From Siphonodentalium dalli (taxonomy: Eukaryota > Mollusca > Scaphopoda > Gadilida > Siphonodentaliidae), in the NCBI GenBank assembly GCA_032622095.1, contig CP136067.1:45983549-46047548 (forward strand): a stretch of DNA of 64,000 bases, written 5' to 3'. A program made the position numbers and the translations under genes. The notes beneath the pieces were generated by a model, which searched no databases, was not told the DNA's origin, and saw only the letters and a list, made by a program, of their open reading frames with translations. Below are positions 46,831 through 58,977 of this stretch, piece after piece. Positions within the stretch are counted from its first letter, which is position 1. Every line of letters starts with the position of its first letter.

Positions 46831-47978
46831 CTTTCGCCTGAAATCAGATGGGAAACAGCCCGGACAGCTTGAAGAATGTAATGTATAACACGAGAAACGG
46901 GGAAAACTTGATATATGGAAGTATCCAAATTTCCCACATGGGATTTGAAAGCTAGTTTATATCATATTATTATAATTTCTATTTATGGCTGATAATATGA
47001 TCTTGGTGGCGTTACCATTTCTGACTATGGTTTTCTTGTTAGGTTGTGGAAAGCTAAACGTGCGCCGCATATGGCTATTAACTTATGTAGAGTGACGCGC
47101 CATACATGGGCGTAGAACGTCAACGCTTTCAGCCAATGACTCGTCATCAGCACTACATGTATGGTGACAAATTGAGTTTGATAATTCATTTATGCATCTT
47201 TAGAATTCGTCAAATATATCAGATGCAAGTTGTGCACATGATACTATGCTTTTAATTTCGTAGAAAAAGATTTCCGACAGACATCCCTTTTTTGGCGCAA
47301 AATATAGCAGAGGCGGCAGGGTTCCAAGAAAGATTGAGTCTATCAACCCCATATGGATCCATACCCCCTGGGGTTTTCAATATGGGGTTATGCAGTGTCA
47401 ATCAATGTGACCCTAATATGCACACAACTCCTGTATGTATACATAGATCTCCATTATCATTGGCCAATGCAGTAGACCAGCTTGATAACTTTCGTTATGT
47501 CGCATTTAGCAATATATAGTTACATCATGACATGATGATCATGTGTGTCCATGGGAATCCTGGATAGTCTTAGAAGAAGAAAAACGGTCGAAAGCAGAAT
47601 GAAACTATTGCATTTACTACGAAAACAACAGCGGACATGAATGTAAAAATAACGAGCATTTGTGTCACTACGTGAGAAAACAGTTTGACAGTTTGGTAAA
47701 CAGTTGATAGCTTACACGTTTCAATGACTCGATAACATGTTGGGAGTATATATAATTGCTGTTGAAAATTCGAAGATGGACACATGGTCACGTCCCTGTC
47801 TCTGCTATTAATACTACATGCAGTTCCGAAAAGGGAGATTGCCAAAACCATGCATTTCGTGCATGACTACAGCCAATGACGGTAACAAATTTGAAGATAA
47901 AAAAAATCAGAATCATTCCAAAACCAGAAACTGCCGTGTCTTACGCGCGTCTATACTTATCCACTTCAAGGCCACACG
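46831..47978. other. unassigned DNA
   Basis: No repeat partner or gene is recognised here. Confidence 0.45.
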
Positions 47979-48096
47979 ACACATGCCAGACTGATTATAC
48001 GACTGTATATACAGTGCGCATGCTTATTAAATTACACATGCCAGACAGATTATACGACTGTATATACAGTGCGCATGCTTATTAAATTACACATAC
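47979..48096 (+). repeat. 55-bp tandem duplication plus partial third unit
   Basis: ACACATGCCAGACTGATTAT, then ACGACTGTATATACAGTGCG, occurs at 47979 and 48034 with one visible difference. A third unit starts at 48089 (ACACATACC). The unit includes the palindrome ACTGTATATACAGT. Confidence 0.95.
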
Positions 48097-48167
48097 CAAT
48101 GATTTAAAAGCTTTTGTCTGAGATCGATCGATCGATTCCATTGGTATGATTAAGCCATCTGGCGATA

Positions 48168-48693
48168 TTAAAGGCACGGGTGGCGTTTGTTGCAGAAATA
48201 TTCATATTTGTTCAAATCGCCATCAACAGAAGGAATATTAAAATATATATAGTTTTGTTCATATGCCAAACATAATCAGCGCGTAAATAGAATATTGTCG
48301 TCAAGACGTAAGATGGTGTACGTAAACAAGAGCATGCTCGTGTTACAGAAGTGTTGATTCTGTTTACATAACAGCGCAATTCTATTGATTAATCACACAC
48401 AAATGATATAAACGCTCTTTATTATTTCCATATCCGGAAAACAGTAATAAGTAACGCTCTTTATGTTTACCATATCCGGATATAAACAAAAGCCAGGTTC
48501 TGCAACGTTTTTTGCTTTTGATTACATAACAAAGGAAAAACATTTGACAATAACATACTGTTTATGCCATATTTCTGATTGGTATAAGAACAAAGTCTGT
48601 CTATATTTTACTATTATTTCCGTTTATGGTGGTTTTTGACGGAGGTGAATATTTTAACAGCATACCCACCGCCAACGCCGCCCGTGTCTTTAA
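48168..48693 (+). mobile_element. TTAA-AGGCACG MITE (type K2), copy 2
   Basis: It starts TTAA-AGGCACGGGTGGCG and ends CGCCCGTGTCT-TTAA. The interior is collinear with 11171-11672 (AATCACACACAAATGATATA, CGCTCTTTATGTTTACCAT, GCATACCCACCGCCAACGCC). CGCTCTTTAT phrases repeat inside both copies. Confidence 0.75.
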
Positions 48694-50315
48694 ACCTCAT
48701 GTGGGCATAGTATATATACTATAGTCATGGGGTAAATGAAAAGACTAAACATATTGATAGACATTTGAAGACACAGCTCATTCCAGCCTCGGGAAACACA
48801 TGAAACAGCGGTTATATATAGGCCTACTCATGTTAAAGCAACAAATACACATAATATAAGCGCTTTTGAATTGTTTACAGTATCGAAATAGGTCGACAAA
48901 TATCTGAGCTACCTTTTTGCGAGCATTTTGTAACCCAAAAAGACGCAATTGAAGTCGTAAAAAATACAATTGTGAACAGCTTTTGTGAATACGGTGTTTG
49001 GTTACCAATACGGTGTTTGGGTACCAAACACAAAACAGTCATTTGCGCGACATGGAATTCGTGGTATTCTATTCCTGATATGGTAGCAATAAAGAGCGTT
49101 TGACTGACTTCTGGCGAAAGTGAAAACGCTGAAAAATGGCCGTGACTTTGGCAAGTGTTTTTCAGAGCATATGAAGCCAAAGTTTATTAATCGGCCAATC
49201 GTATTAGTCGCTCCATATTACGTAGAAAAACAATTAGGAGGTTCGAATGAGCCATGTTCGTTTAAGCGAATTTCCAGCTTTTTTTTCAATTTTCGCACAT
49301 GTAGGAATGATACGAACGCTCTTTATACATTGTAGTTTCATGTTGAAAATGCATGCTGTCTAGTTTCAGGGATTTTTTTTTTCTTTTCTTATTTAGAATG
49401 AAATTTAGATTTGAGCAGACCATCGTCACCAGAAAAGCAACACAAGCGAAACGAACATATGCCTAAATTCCTAACTTTAATCTGAAATGGGAAATATCGT
49501 TCCAACGCTATTAGAATATTGACTTCTCTGGTTGATGTTCAGTGTTCAAACAGGTGGTTCTCAGAAGAAGAATAAATTAGCTGGTATTAACCTATATCTT
49601 CCCAGATTAACACGACTATAGACAAATATCTACGTGATCCTCCGAGGAAGAATTTCATTGAAGACGATCAGCCCGCTGCGAATCACTCTATTACTGAGGT
49701 ACAGACAGAGCGCTCTTAGAAATCGCTCGCCAAATGCTACCAGCTAAGGATCCAAGCAGAGTTTTGTATAATAACATTGGCTTATTTAATGTCATTGTTT
49801 ATAAATGTTTGCACAATGTTTACCTTTGATCTAACAGAATCGAATTTGGCAGGAGAATGTCCGGCAGGTATCTTAAATACCCCGGTTATTCCGCTATTCA
49901 TAGAATTAACAACATGACGTTTTAACAACGGCACGTTAACTTGCTTGAAAACTAAGATCTTCCCGTATACCTACCACATTTAAAGATACCCCATCCGATT
50001 TGAAACAACATTGCTACTATTTGTGCGTGTTCAATACCAGAACACAGTGAACCCATTTAAGACACTTTACTTATTTCAGTGAATCAAACTGTAAAGTGAG
50101 TACACATGTACTTTGCGATTATAGGGAACTCTTAGAAAATATGTATATAAATTCTACACAATATGTGTTATATATATTTTATCTTAAACACAAAATGCAG
50201 AAATGACACATGATATAATGTGTTGGTGGAATTTTCTCAGCATTGAATATGAGTGAATATGTGAGTATATTACAGTTAGTAGATGAGGTATGTTCTATTT
50301 CAGACACATACCTCG
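48694..50315. other. unassigned DNA
   Basis: A short phrase ACGCTCTTTATACATTG near 49315 resembles the K2 interior. No gene is recognised. Confidence 0.42.
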
Positions 50316-50716
50316 TAAAAGATTTTTTTACCCTGTGCCAATGCATTCTCTTATATATGCGAGTCGACCATAGGTCGCCTCGCATATATAAGAGAATGCA
50401 TTGGCCTAACAATTTTTTACAATTTTAATAATTTTTTTCTTGTATTAATTCTTTAACAATTTTATAATTTCACCCATACAGAGCCCCAGACAAACATGAG
50501 CAGACGACACTTTTCTATATGCTTCTATATATGTGTGGGGCTCCCTGCAGGGTAATGGATGTTTTTTATTTTATGTCCTAAAAATTGTAAGAAACATTTA
50601 TTTTAAAAAAATGATAAAAAATTGTTAGGCCAATGCATTCTCTTATATATGCGAGGCGACCTATGGTCGACTCGCATATATAAGAGAATGCATTGGCACA
50701 GGGTAAAAAACTTTTA
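50316..50716 (-). mobile_element. hairpin cassette in TA-flanked ends, 401 bp
   Basis: Inverted ends TAAAAGATTTTTTTACCCTG and the complement of CAGGGTAAAAAACTTTTA enclose hairpins 50337-50405 and 50629-50697. The core, read on the minus strand, matches 25673-25933 (CATCCATTACCCTGCAGGGA and GACAAACATGAGCAGACGAC-type sequence). It lacks the outer TATGTGACCCGCC arms of the 25.5-kb copy, so the cassette has different ends here. Confidence 0.78.
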
Positions 50717-51105
50717 TGTGCTGTTCAGTTTTTACACAAAGTGACAAACATAGGGTAAACAATTTTTAGAGCTTCTGCCATTTTTTTCTTCTGTGGTAGC
50801 CTTTACGAGTTTTATGTCTCCAATAGAACACATAAAATCTGATAACTATGATACACTCACATTTCACTCATGTTCAACGTTATAAGATCAAATGTAACAA
50901 ATATTGTGCAGAATGTATACATGTTTGTTCTAAGAGTGTAGTGATCCCATTGGAGACACTTTCTGTACTTATTTCAGTGATTAAACTGATAAGTGAGTAT
51001 ACACAGGCACTTTAGCCCATATATATACATGTAGAATAGAGGATTATATTAATCAACATATCCTAGTGCAAATATGTTCATATTTGACCTAAATATTCAC
51101 AAATT

Positions 51106-51320
51106 ACAGTAATGCTCTAATTAATCGACCTCTTAACCGCAGCAGAATTATGGGTAACTTTTCAGGATTTAGTCGGAAATATGGCTTGTTGCCATTCATC
51201 GAAAAGCTCTCGCCGAGAGCTTTCCGATGAATGGCAACAAGCCATATTTCCGACTAAATCCTGAAAAGTTACCCATAATTCTGCTGTGGTTAAGAGGTCG
51301 ATTAATTAGAGCATTACTGT
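51106..51320. mobile_element. 215-bp near-perfect palindromic element with TA flanks (pogo/Tigger-like ends)
   Basis: Arms ACAGTAATGCTCTAATTAAT ... ATTAATTAGAGCATTACTGT extend over 107 bases each with about two mismatches. The centre is AGCTCTCGCCGAGAGCT. Read as TA-CAGTAATGCTC ... GAGCATTACTG-TA, the ends fit Tc1/mariner-pogo elements (TA target, CAGT start). It has no coding capacity. A direct ATGTTCATATT lies on each side (about 51073 and 51322). Confidence 0.85.
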
Positions 51321-51329
51321 ATGTTCATA

Positions 51330-51490
51330 TTGTACTTATTTGATTCTGAAATAAGCCCACAGTGAACTCAAACTCGTTATTCTGTTGACAGGCTGGCACG
51401 GGCCACAGTTAAAACACACGATAAAGAGCGTACATCTGATAAGATGTGAGTTGGTTTATTCGTGTTATTTGAACTTCCAATCCACAATGA
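51330..51490 (+). repeat. diverged partial copy of the 36.9-kb repeat
   Basis: TTGATTCTGAAATAAGC, CGGGCCACAGTTAAAA, TAAAGAGCGTACATCTGAT and GAGTTGGTTTATTCGTG run in the same order as 36948-37075. The palindromic element 51106-51320 lies immediately upstream. Confidence 0.6.
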
Positions 51491-51730
51491 ACTTATGCTT
51501 ATCTTTAATTGTCCTCCATAAATGAAGAGTTATTTAATGCATGACAAATATACACAGGAAAAATAGGCACAGGAAGGTCATCGACATATTTACAAGATGA
51601 CATGCATTACATTGCAAGTACAAATTACATCACACACAAGTAATAAACCAACGGAAACTCACTCCTAACCACACCACACGATCACGCCTAACGATCCTCA
51701 TCTCTCTCCGAATATATCTCCCTATGTATG

Positions 51731-51754
51731 TTTCTCTCTCTCTCTTCTCTCTTC

Positions 51755-51824
<70 letters not shown>
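51731..51824 (+). repeat. compound (TC)n-(TA)n-(TC)n microsatellite
   Basis: Imperfect TC runs flank a pure TA tract of about 14 units (51758-51787). Open frames across it are simple-sequence artefacts. Confidence 0.96.
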
Positions 51825-53680
51825 ACCGTTCACACCAATAGTATTCGGTATAATACACATTATGCCACAACGTGATCATTTTCACGAGAATAGGCTGAAC
51901 TAACGTTACTGAAACGTCAAACCACACCGAGTGTGCCATTTCCGATAACACAACGTCCGAACTGGGAACAATTATTAACATTTTCTACTAATTTATCGCG
52001 GTTAAATAAATGGGAATTTATTACGAAAATGAGTGTCGCTGTATATAATTCATATATAAAAATAATGTTGTGTGATGCCAATTTGGATAACAAAAAATTA
52101 AAGGCCGCTAGACCACACGTCCCCCGAATAAGGTGGCTTTATTTGACAGATGGCATTTAAAAATTCTAAGTCGACAAGGACCATAACTTAGGTAAAAATT
52201 TGACCTCATCCACATTCGAACCTGTGTCCCTAACCAATAAACTAACATACCAACATCGTGAAACCATCTGGGGCCGACGGACAATGGTGATTTCTATAGT
52301 CCATAGAAATGTTTTTGGGGAGGGGGACAATGACTTATACATCATTATTTATTCCACCAGCGGAGTGTTCCGTGTCGTCGTAACCCATACATTGGATGAT
52401 TTTATGATCAGATATCGACAACTATCATAAGAGGTAGTTTTATAGGATTTTCAGATGTCAAAAATAGACCAAGAAATACTCAAAATGCGTTTATGCATAA
52501 TCCATATGCATGAGAAAAAAACTTATTAAGTCGTGGAATTAGAGAAAATCGGCTTCGGTATGCAACAACAAAGCGCTTTCCTTGCTAATCTATTCCTCAT
52601 AATGCAAAATACAAAGAGCTTTTATCTTACTTATGCGCGAAAAATTGAAGACAGCTGGAAAATTGTAGACTTCACAGCTGGACTTTATGATTTTTTTTCC
52701 AGTGTATATAAAGCATGTAGATCGGCATTTCGTATAATTATTGACGTCCTTTTTCCCTCCTATACCGAATTAAGCAGACATATATGTGTTGGAAGTTCAA
52801 ATGACCCATAACCGTTTTATCTAGTAACATAGTACGTCACCAAACGCGTGTTGATTATTCAACTTTGTTGAGTTTGAAACTAATTACTATTTAATTGTGT
52901 TATGCGTGTGTTAAATGATTCTATTAAATACGAAAAGTAGGAAGTATACATTGACACACGTGCCAAACGCCGTGTCAGCACGATGTATACTAGTACCTCC
53001 TGCGTACTCTGCAATCTCTGGCATCTGTGATTAATAATGAGGATTGATCGAGACATTCTTGAGAACTTCTTCACACTATAACTTTTCACGCTTCCTTTAA
53101 CCGTCTGAGTGTAGTTTAAACAGTATTTATTTTCCCCTCTATGGACATCAATGGTATCACTGATGGACATTCAGATAAATAATTACAATAGGTACACATT
53201 TAGAAGAGAAATGGGATTAAGCAACAAGCCATAGGCTTATTTGAAGTCATCTCTCTTGACAATGGCGCGGTAAATAAGAGAGGCATAAAAAGATCCATAG
53301 TAAGAAGAAATATGAGGTGGAGGCGAGACATGGGCAGAAGATAATGTCAGAATTTAGAAAGAAGATAAAAAAATACAGAGTGTGAAGTATAATTATATAT
53401 CTGATCATGTATATAATTAATTTCAAATAAACCAAAAAGATATACAATAACTAATTTCAAGGAATATAAAGTATTTATACATAATATATGAATGAAAAAA
53501 TAACCATGTGAAAATAACCATATAAACACCTGCTGTATCTGAGTGTGTTGAATTATGAATGTTTGTGTGATATACCTGTGCCATTTGAAGCCACACGTAT
53601 TTTTCAAGTCTTTCTGGGGTTTCCACGCCTGAGCTATGTCAGGACGTTGAAAGTTTAGATGGACATAAACAGAAAACGAC
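51825..53680. other. unassigned DNA with a SINE-like relic
   Basis: Around 52203-52275 the minus strand reads TTTATTGGTTAGGGACACAG, then GGTTCGAATGTGG, resembling a worn tRNA-SINE head with a B box. CAATCTCTGGCATCTGTGAT at about 53009 has a diverged direct relative at about 54597. No gene is recognised. Confidence 0.4.
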
Positions 53681-53890
53681 TTAAAGGGGTACTGTACACT
53701 AAATCAGGCCATTTATGCATGGGACCATCTCCTTTTATACTCATTAGAATATATGCAACACATGAATGAATTTGAGCCATGGATTAGTGCAAAATACACT
53801 CATGTAATCTATGAACGATACAAACAATAGGATAATTATAATGAAAATGAATAAATGAAAAATTATGACTTAATTATGTAAATATTAAAT
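53681..53890 (+). mobile_element. TTAA-AGGGG MITE (type K1), right end unclear
   Basis: The left end is TTAA-AGGGGTACTGTACACTA. The interior GGGACCATCTCCTTTTATAC and TTTGAGCCATGGATTAGTGC matches 26214-26402. The right terminus could not be placed and may be lost. Confidence 0.65.
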
Positions 53891-55073
53891 TTTGATTTTG
53901 ATGGCTATATATCAAAATAGTTGCCAGTTAGGAGGGCGACCAAACAATAATCAAGATATCGATTTCCTCCCCCTAAAATATGATGTTATGTTGATTCTCA
54001 TTACCGACGTTGGGTGTCCTCGTAAGGTATTCGTAATGCATGTGTACTGTTACAAATTACGTTAATTGCAATTATATTTCATGTTTTCGTTAAATTGCCT
54101 AAGGGAATTTAGACTAATTTTGTTTCAAAATAGATTCGGGGTTCATGGGGCACATTTAGTGAAGAGAAACCGTCAACATGACACAACATATACCGACAAG
54201 TAGTGAGGCCCAAAAACGTGATTAACACGTTGTCAAGCAGTGATAGATTCACATTGTTGTGGTAAATTAATTTATTTTAAATGGCGTTTTGAAGGTCCTT
54301 TAGGCCACTGTTTTAATTGACATTATTCAAACATTAATAAAACGCTCCGATTTATGAAACTCGATTAATTAGGCGCATCATGACATTTACTACTATCTTT
54401 ATGGGGGTTGTGTCACCAAATAACGATGTGTTTTTGGGGTGGCTGTTGCACCATTTGTGGATTTTCTTTAGCATTGAGTCTTCGAATTCAATTATTCAGT
54501 TCCCCTTCTATTAGTAATTGAAAGATTTAAATATAAATTAGGCGGAGCAGACTGACTTGACCTCTAACATTGCGTCAGTATCACACATACCCCCACAATC
54601 TCTGACATTTGTGATTAAAACTCGAGGAAATGATTACGGGACTTCTTTACATCAGAATTCGCTTCCTCTGTTATCTCTCATCCTCAAGTGTGTTTGTGCA
54701 ATCATCCGGCATGTGTGGGTTATCCGGACCTGTTTTCATTAAACTCAGAAATGGCAAATAAGATAAACGTAGGCTTTATTATGAGTTCAAGTCCGTTCCT
54801 AATTGGTACTGCTGGCATTGTCCATACATCAAACATAAGCAAATCGGAGCTTCGCTGGAGAGTAGGTGTCTGGAAGTCGTTCATCGATGTATAGAGGATC
54901 GGGGATATATATAGGAAACATCAACACTAGGATATAGAATGACGCTTGTTAGGGCCAAGGTGGTACATGGGGATGTACTTAAACAATCGTAATCTTTCTA
55001 CTACAAATTGCTGGTAATTTGTCACTTTTGTATGCTCAGTGATCAAAATAGGTCGACAAATAAAAACTAACTG
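53891..55073. other. unassigned DNA
   Basis: No convincing gene or structure is seen, apart from the weak 54.6-kb relative of 53.0 kb. Confidence 0.42.
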
Positions 55074-55325
55074 TTAAAGGCCCACTTAATTTTCAAACTC
55101 CCGGATAATTTTATTAATATATATGCCATATTATATACCATTTGAAAGAGGAAGCTCCAGAAAATTGTATTATCAACTTATTCGGTTGATATAATAAACT
55201 GTGAACATGTTTTTGTTGAGATACCGACTTGTTTTATGTACTGCAAAATATATTATTTTCAACGAAAGTGGAATAACTCTATATCTTAAGACATAGATTG
55301 AATTAATTACCCAGGAGAAATTCCA
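55074..55325 (+). mobile_element. TTAA-AGGCCCACTTAAT element (type K3), 3' truncated
   Basis: From TTAA-AGGCCCACTTAATTTTC it is collinear with 62404-62833 (ATGCCATATTATATACCATT, GAAAGAGGAAGCTCCA, GGAATAACTCTATATCTTAA). The right half of that element is missing. Confidence 0.65.
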
Positions 55326-56104
55326 TAATAATAAGCGACGCAAGGCAAAATTTCTCACAAAGTCACTTAAATCGTGCAATTTCGAGTTGAGACCTTCACC
55401 TACAGTAAAGTACATTATTAAGGAACATGTACATGTAATAACTAAGAAATATATTCCCTGCGTTATTTTTTCGATTTTATAAGGTTCCCTGTCAAAACCA
55501 GGTTTTGTATTGGTTGAATATGATCTCTAAGAGTGTTAGACATAGAAATTCATGGCATCATCTAGCTCTTTAATATTCCATGCCGAAGAAAAAAAGAATG
55601 ATGTAATGATGTTTTTTCATGATGACTAAAATATCAACGAAGGAGTGTCTGTTGGGTTGTATGATTTCTTATTGTGAAAATATGATTCACATTGACACGG
55701 AATGGAAAATTAGAGTGGAACAATTGGGTCAACTACCCCGGCCTTAATTGAAACATCCACAAATGTGCAATAACCGCATATATACACGGCTACTCGAGCG
55801 GTCGCACACTAGTTATATAGGATAAAACATGATCGTGGTACTTATTTCATTACTGGCAATATAGTTCTAAAAGTAAATACTACTTATAGTCCGTGCATAA
55901 TCGGTTGTTTTTTCGCACAACAGGGAAATTGCTGTGATTTTAAAATGCCACGTACATATACTGTCTGGTTGTTCGTTGCTTCATTCATTCGAACAATTCC
56001 TCATGTCTTATTTAAATTACCGCGGTTCGTTCGTATGTATGGGTAGCCCATCAAATGATTGGTAATGAGCCACCAAATCCCCCTGTCGGCTGTCGCCAGG
56101 TCCC
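55326..56104. other. unassigned DNA
   Basis: No repeat partner or gene is recognised here, apart from ACATGTACATGT at 55425. Confidence 0.42.
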
Positions 56105-56268
56105 TGCTAATGTACCTTCGGACTATTGAACATTCGAAATATCGCACCCTCGGGCTATCGAACCCTCGGTCTATTGAGTCATCAGTCTGTCCCGCTTTAG
56201 ACTCACCCTCGGATCATTGAACCCTCGAACTATAGAACACCCGGACTATCGAACCATCGGACTAAAGC
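56105..56268 (+). repeat. degenerate 15-17-bp tandem repeat, about nine units
   Basis: Variants of CGGACTATCGAACCCT recur, for example CGGGCTATCGAACCCT, CGGTCTATTGAGTCAT, CGAACTATAGAACACC and CGGACTATCGAACCAT. Spacing and sequence are imperfect, indicating an old array. Confidence 0.7.
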
Positions 56269-56291
56269 AATTGTATCCGGCTCGGCTACTC

Positions 56292-56391
56292 TTAAAGGGG
56301 GACTGTAATCCGGCCATTTATGGGACTATCTCCTTTTATACTGAACAGAATATCAAAGGATATAAATGGCTGGATTTATAGTGTACAGTGC
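56292..56391. mobile_element. short TTAA-AGGGG MITE (type K1), internally deleted
   Basis: TTAA-AGGGGGACTGTAATCCG and GGCCATTTATGGGACTATCT are followed after about 60 bp by GGATTTATAGTGTACAGTG, the inverted end. The final bases of the right end have diverged. Confidence 0.6.
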
Positions 56392-56550
56392 CACTATATC
56401 AAAACGAAAGAGTATAGGGATTCTCCACAAAAACAGTGAAGTTTGGACCAATCCTTATTTTTGATGAAATGCGATGTTTGCTGTTTGCAGCACCATAGTT
56501 TACGTTGGCGACATATAGACATAATCTAGGTTATGTCGAGTAATACGAAC

Positions 56551-57780
56551 ATTACTGATCTGAGTTAGCCAAACCCGTTACTGATCTGAGTTAGCCAAAC
56601 CCGTTACTGATCTGAGTTAGCCAAACCCGTTACTGATCTGAGTTAACCAAACACGTTACTGATCTGAGTTAACCAAACCCATTACTGATCTGAGTTAACC
56701 AAACCCATTACTGATCTGAGTTAACCAAACCCGTTACTGATCTGAGTTAGCCAAACCCGTTACTGATCTGAGTTAGCCAAACCTGTTACTGATCTGAGTT
56801 AGCCAAACCCGTTACTGATCTGAGTTAACCGTTGACCAAACCCATTACTGATATGAGTTAACCAAACCCGTTACTGATCTGAGTTAGCCAAACCCGTTAC
56901 TGATCTGAGTTAACAAAACACGTTACTGATCTGAGTTAACCAAACCCATTACTGATCTGAGTTAACCAAACCCATTACTGATCTGAGTTAACCAAACCCG
57001 TTACTGATCTGAGTTAGCCAAACCCGTTACTGATCTGAGTTAGCCAAACCTGTTACTGATCTGAGTTAGCCAAACCCGTTACTGATCTGAGTTAACCGTT
57101 GACCAAACCCATTACTGATCTGAGTTAACCAAACCCGTTACTGATCTGAGTTAGCCAAACCTGTTACTGATCTGAGTTAGCCAAACCCGTTACTGATCTG
57201 AGTTAACAAAACACGTTACTGATCTGAGTTAACCAAACCCATTACTGATCTGAGTTAACCAAACCCATTACTGATCTGAGTTAACCAAACCCGTTACTGA
57301 TCTGAGTTAGCCAAACCCGTTACTGATCTGAGTTAGCCAAACCTGTTACTGATCTGAGTTAGCCAAACCCGTTACTGATCTGAGTTAACCGTTGACCAAA
57401 CCCATTACTGATCTGAGTTAACCAAACCCGTTACTGATCTGAGTTAGCCAAACCTGTTACTGATCTGAGTTAGCCAAACCCGTTACTGATCTGAGTTAAC
57501 CGTTGACCAAACCCATTACTGATCTGAGTTAACCAAACCCGTTACTGATCTGAGTTAGCCAAACCTGTTACTGATCTGAGTTAGCCAAACCCGTTACTGA
57601 TCTGAGTTAACCGTTGACCAAACCCATTACTGATCTGAGTTAACCAAACCCGTTACTGATCTGAGTTAGCCGAACCTGTTACTGATCTGAGTTAGCCAAA
57701 CCCGTTACTGATCTGAGTTAATCGTTGACCAAACCCATTACTGATCTGAGTTAACCAAACCCGTTACTGATCTGAGTTAG
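56551..57780 (+). repeat. 26-bp satellite array, about 46 units, with higher-order spacing
   Basis: The unit is TTACTGATCTGAGTTAGCCA plus AACCCG, with alternating GTTAGCC and GTTAACC and CCCG, CCCA or CCTG variants. A 7-bp insertion GTTGACC occurs six times, starting at about 56831, 57098, 57391, 57502, 57613 and 57724. The gaps are 267, 293, 111, 111 and 111 bp, that is 10, 11, 4, 4 and 4 units plus 7. So the last third is a 111-bp higher-order repeat. Every unit contains stops in at least two frames. It is a satellite, not CRISPR: there are no unique spacers. Confidence 0.96.
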
Positions 57781-58411
57781 AGGGGAAAATTACCCGAATA
57801 CTAAACGTGTGACATAATATTCGCACGCCTATCTTCTGTAATATCGCACATTACACGAAGCGTATAGTCCTCTGGATAATGGGGAATATCATAAATCAAT
57901 ATAAGTTATTCAATATGCACAAACAACTGTCAACACACAACATGGTACGCGCCAAAACGCCTGAAATTCGATATTATTAATCACAAATCACAACATATGA
58001 CATAGAGGGATGTGTAAGTCGCAGCGACTTATATCTAACGATACGTCCGTGGTTAATTGGCCAATTGTCAACCATCATAAACGTATCTTTGATCGTACAC
58101 GCATAAGCATCCACACAGGTGTTCTTTGAGATATTTCATTAGGTCCACTGCATCAACATATACAGGAATACTGGTCTAAGTTTGTAATAACCACTGCGAA
58201 AAGTAGTTCAATCCCACGTCCTCGTATGGCACTGATTCAGTTGTAGTTTATACTCGTGCCCGCGAGTTCTCGGATCGTTGGCTGCAACGAACAGACAGAT
58301 TTTGTCGACATGCATTATTTTTGTCCCGGCATTAGTTTGAGTTAACTCGCCTCACAAACGTCTATATTTGAGAGACTTAAGACCCATAAGCTCGAAGTCG
58401 ATCTTTTTTAT
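57781..58411. other. unassigned DNA
   Basis: No repeat partner or gene is recognised here. Confidence 0.42.
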
Positions 58412-58977
58412 ATATAGATCAGGGGGGGGGGGGTCGGAAAAAAAATTCAGGCACGTATGGCATTTTTCCCCTTTCGATCATTTTTTGTACCCACCCACCC
58501 CCACCGCCAATTTTTTTTCCGTTTTCGGCAGTTTTTTCCGACCATTTTTTGACACCCACCCCCCCTTTTAACACTAAAACAGAGATTTGCAGGGGGAAAT
58601 TCACTGTAAACAGCTGTATATGAATTTCTGTGCTTACTATTTATCATGGATGTTAACATGGACATGTAAATAGGAATGTGTCATTTTGAGGTCATTCGGC
58701 CAAAAAAAACATGGCTGCCAGCGGCCATCTTGGATTTCAAAATTTGCAACAAAATACAACACGATAACTGCCTGCAGTCAGTTTACTAGTTAGAATTACA
58801 TTATTTCTCATTCAAAGTGGTTTTCAAGCCCAACTCATTGCCAAAACACTAAAAAAACAAGCAGGAATTTTTTTTTTTAGTTGCGGAAAAAATTGCTTGT
58901 TGGTGGCTTTGACCACCCACCCACCCCGGCATATGTGCCGGAATTGTTTTTTTTCACCCCCCCCCCTGTATAGATAG
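58412..58977. mobile_element. TIR element bounded by G/C tracts, about 0.57 kb
   Basis: Left TATAGATCA followed by G12, TCGGAAAAAAAATTCAGGCA and CGTATGGC pairs with the complement of the right end: TATACA, G10, TGAAAAAAAACAATTCCGGC and ACATATGCC. CCACCCACCCCC and TTTTTTCCG blocks recur inside. The interior GGCTGCCAGCGGCCATCTTG links it to fragments at about 290, 620 and 43.8-44.0 kb. No coding content is seen; short frames here are low-complexity Pro/Gly. Confidence 0.6.

Noticed and set aside
56551-57780. Regular short repeats suggesting CRISPR
   Set aside because: The repeats are contiguous with no unique spacers, the context is eukaryotic and no cas genes are present; it is a satellite.
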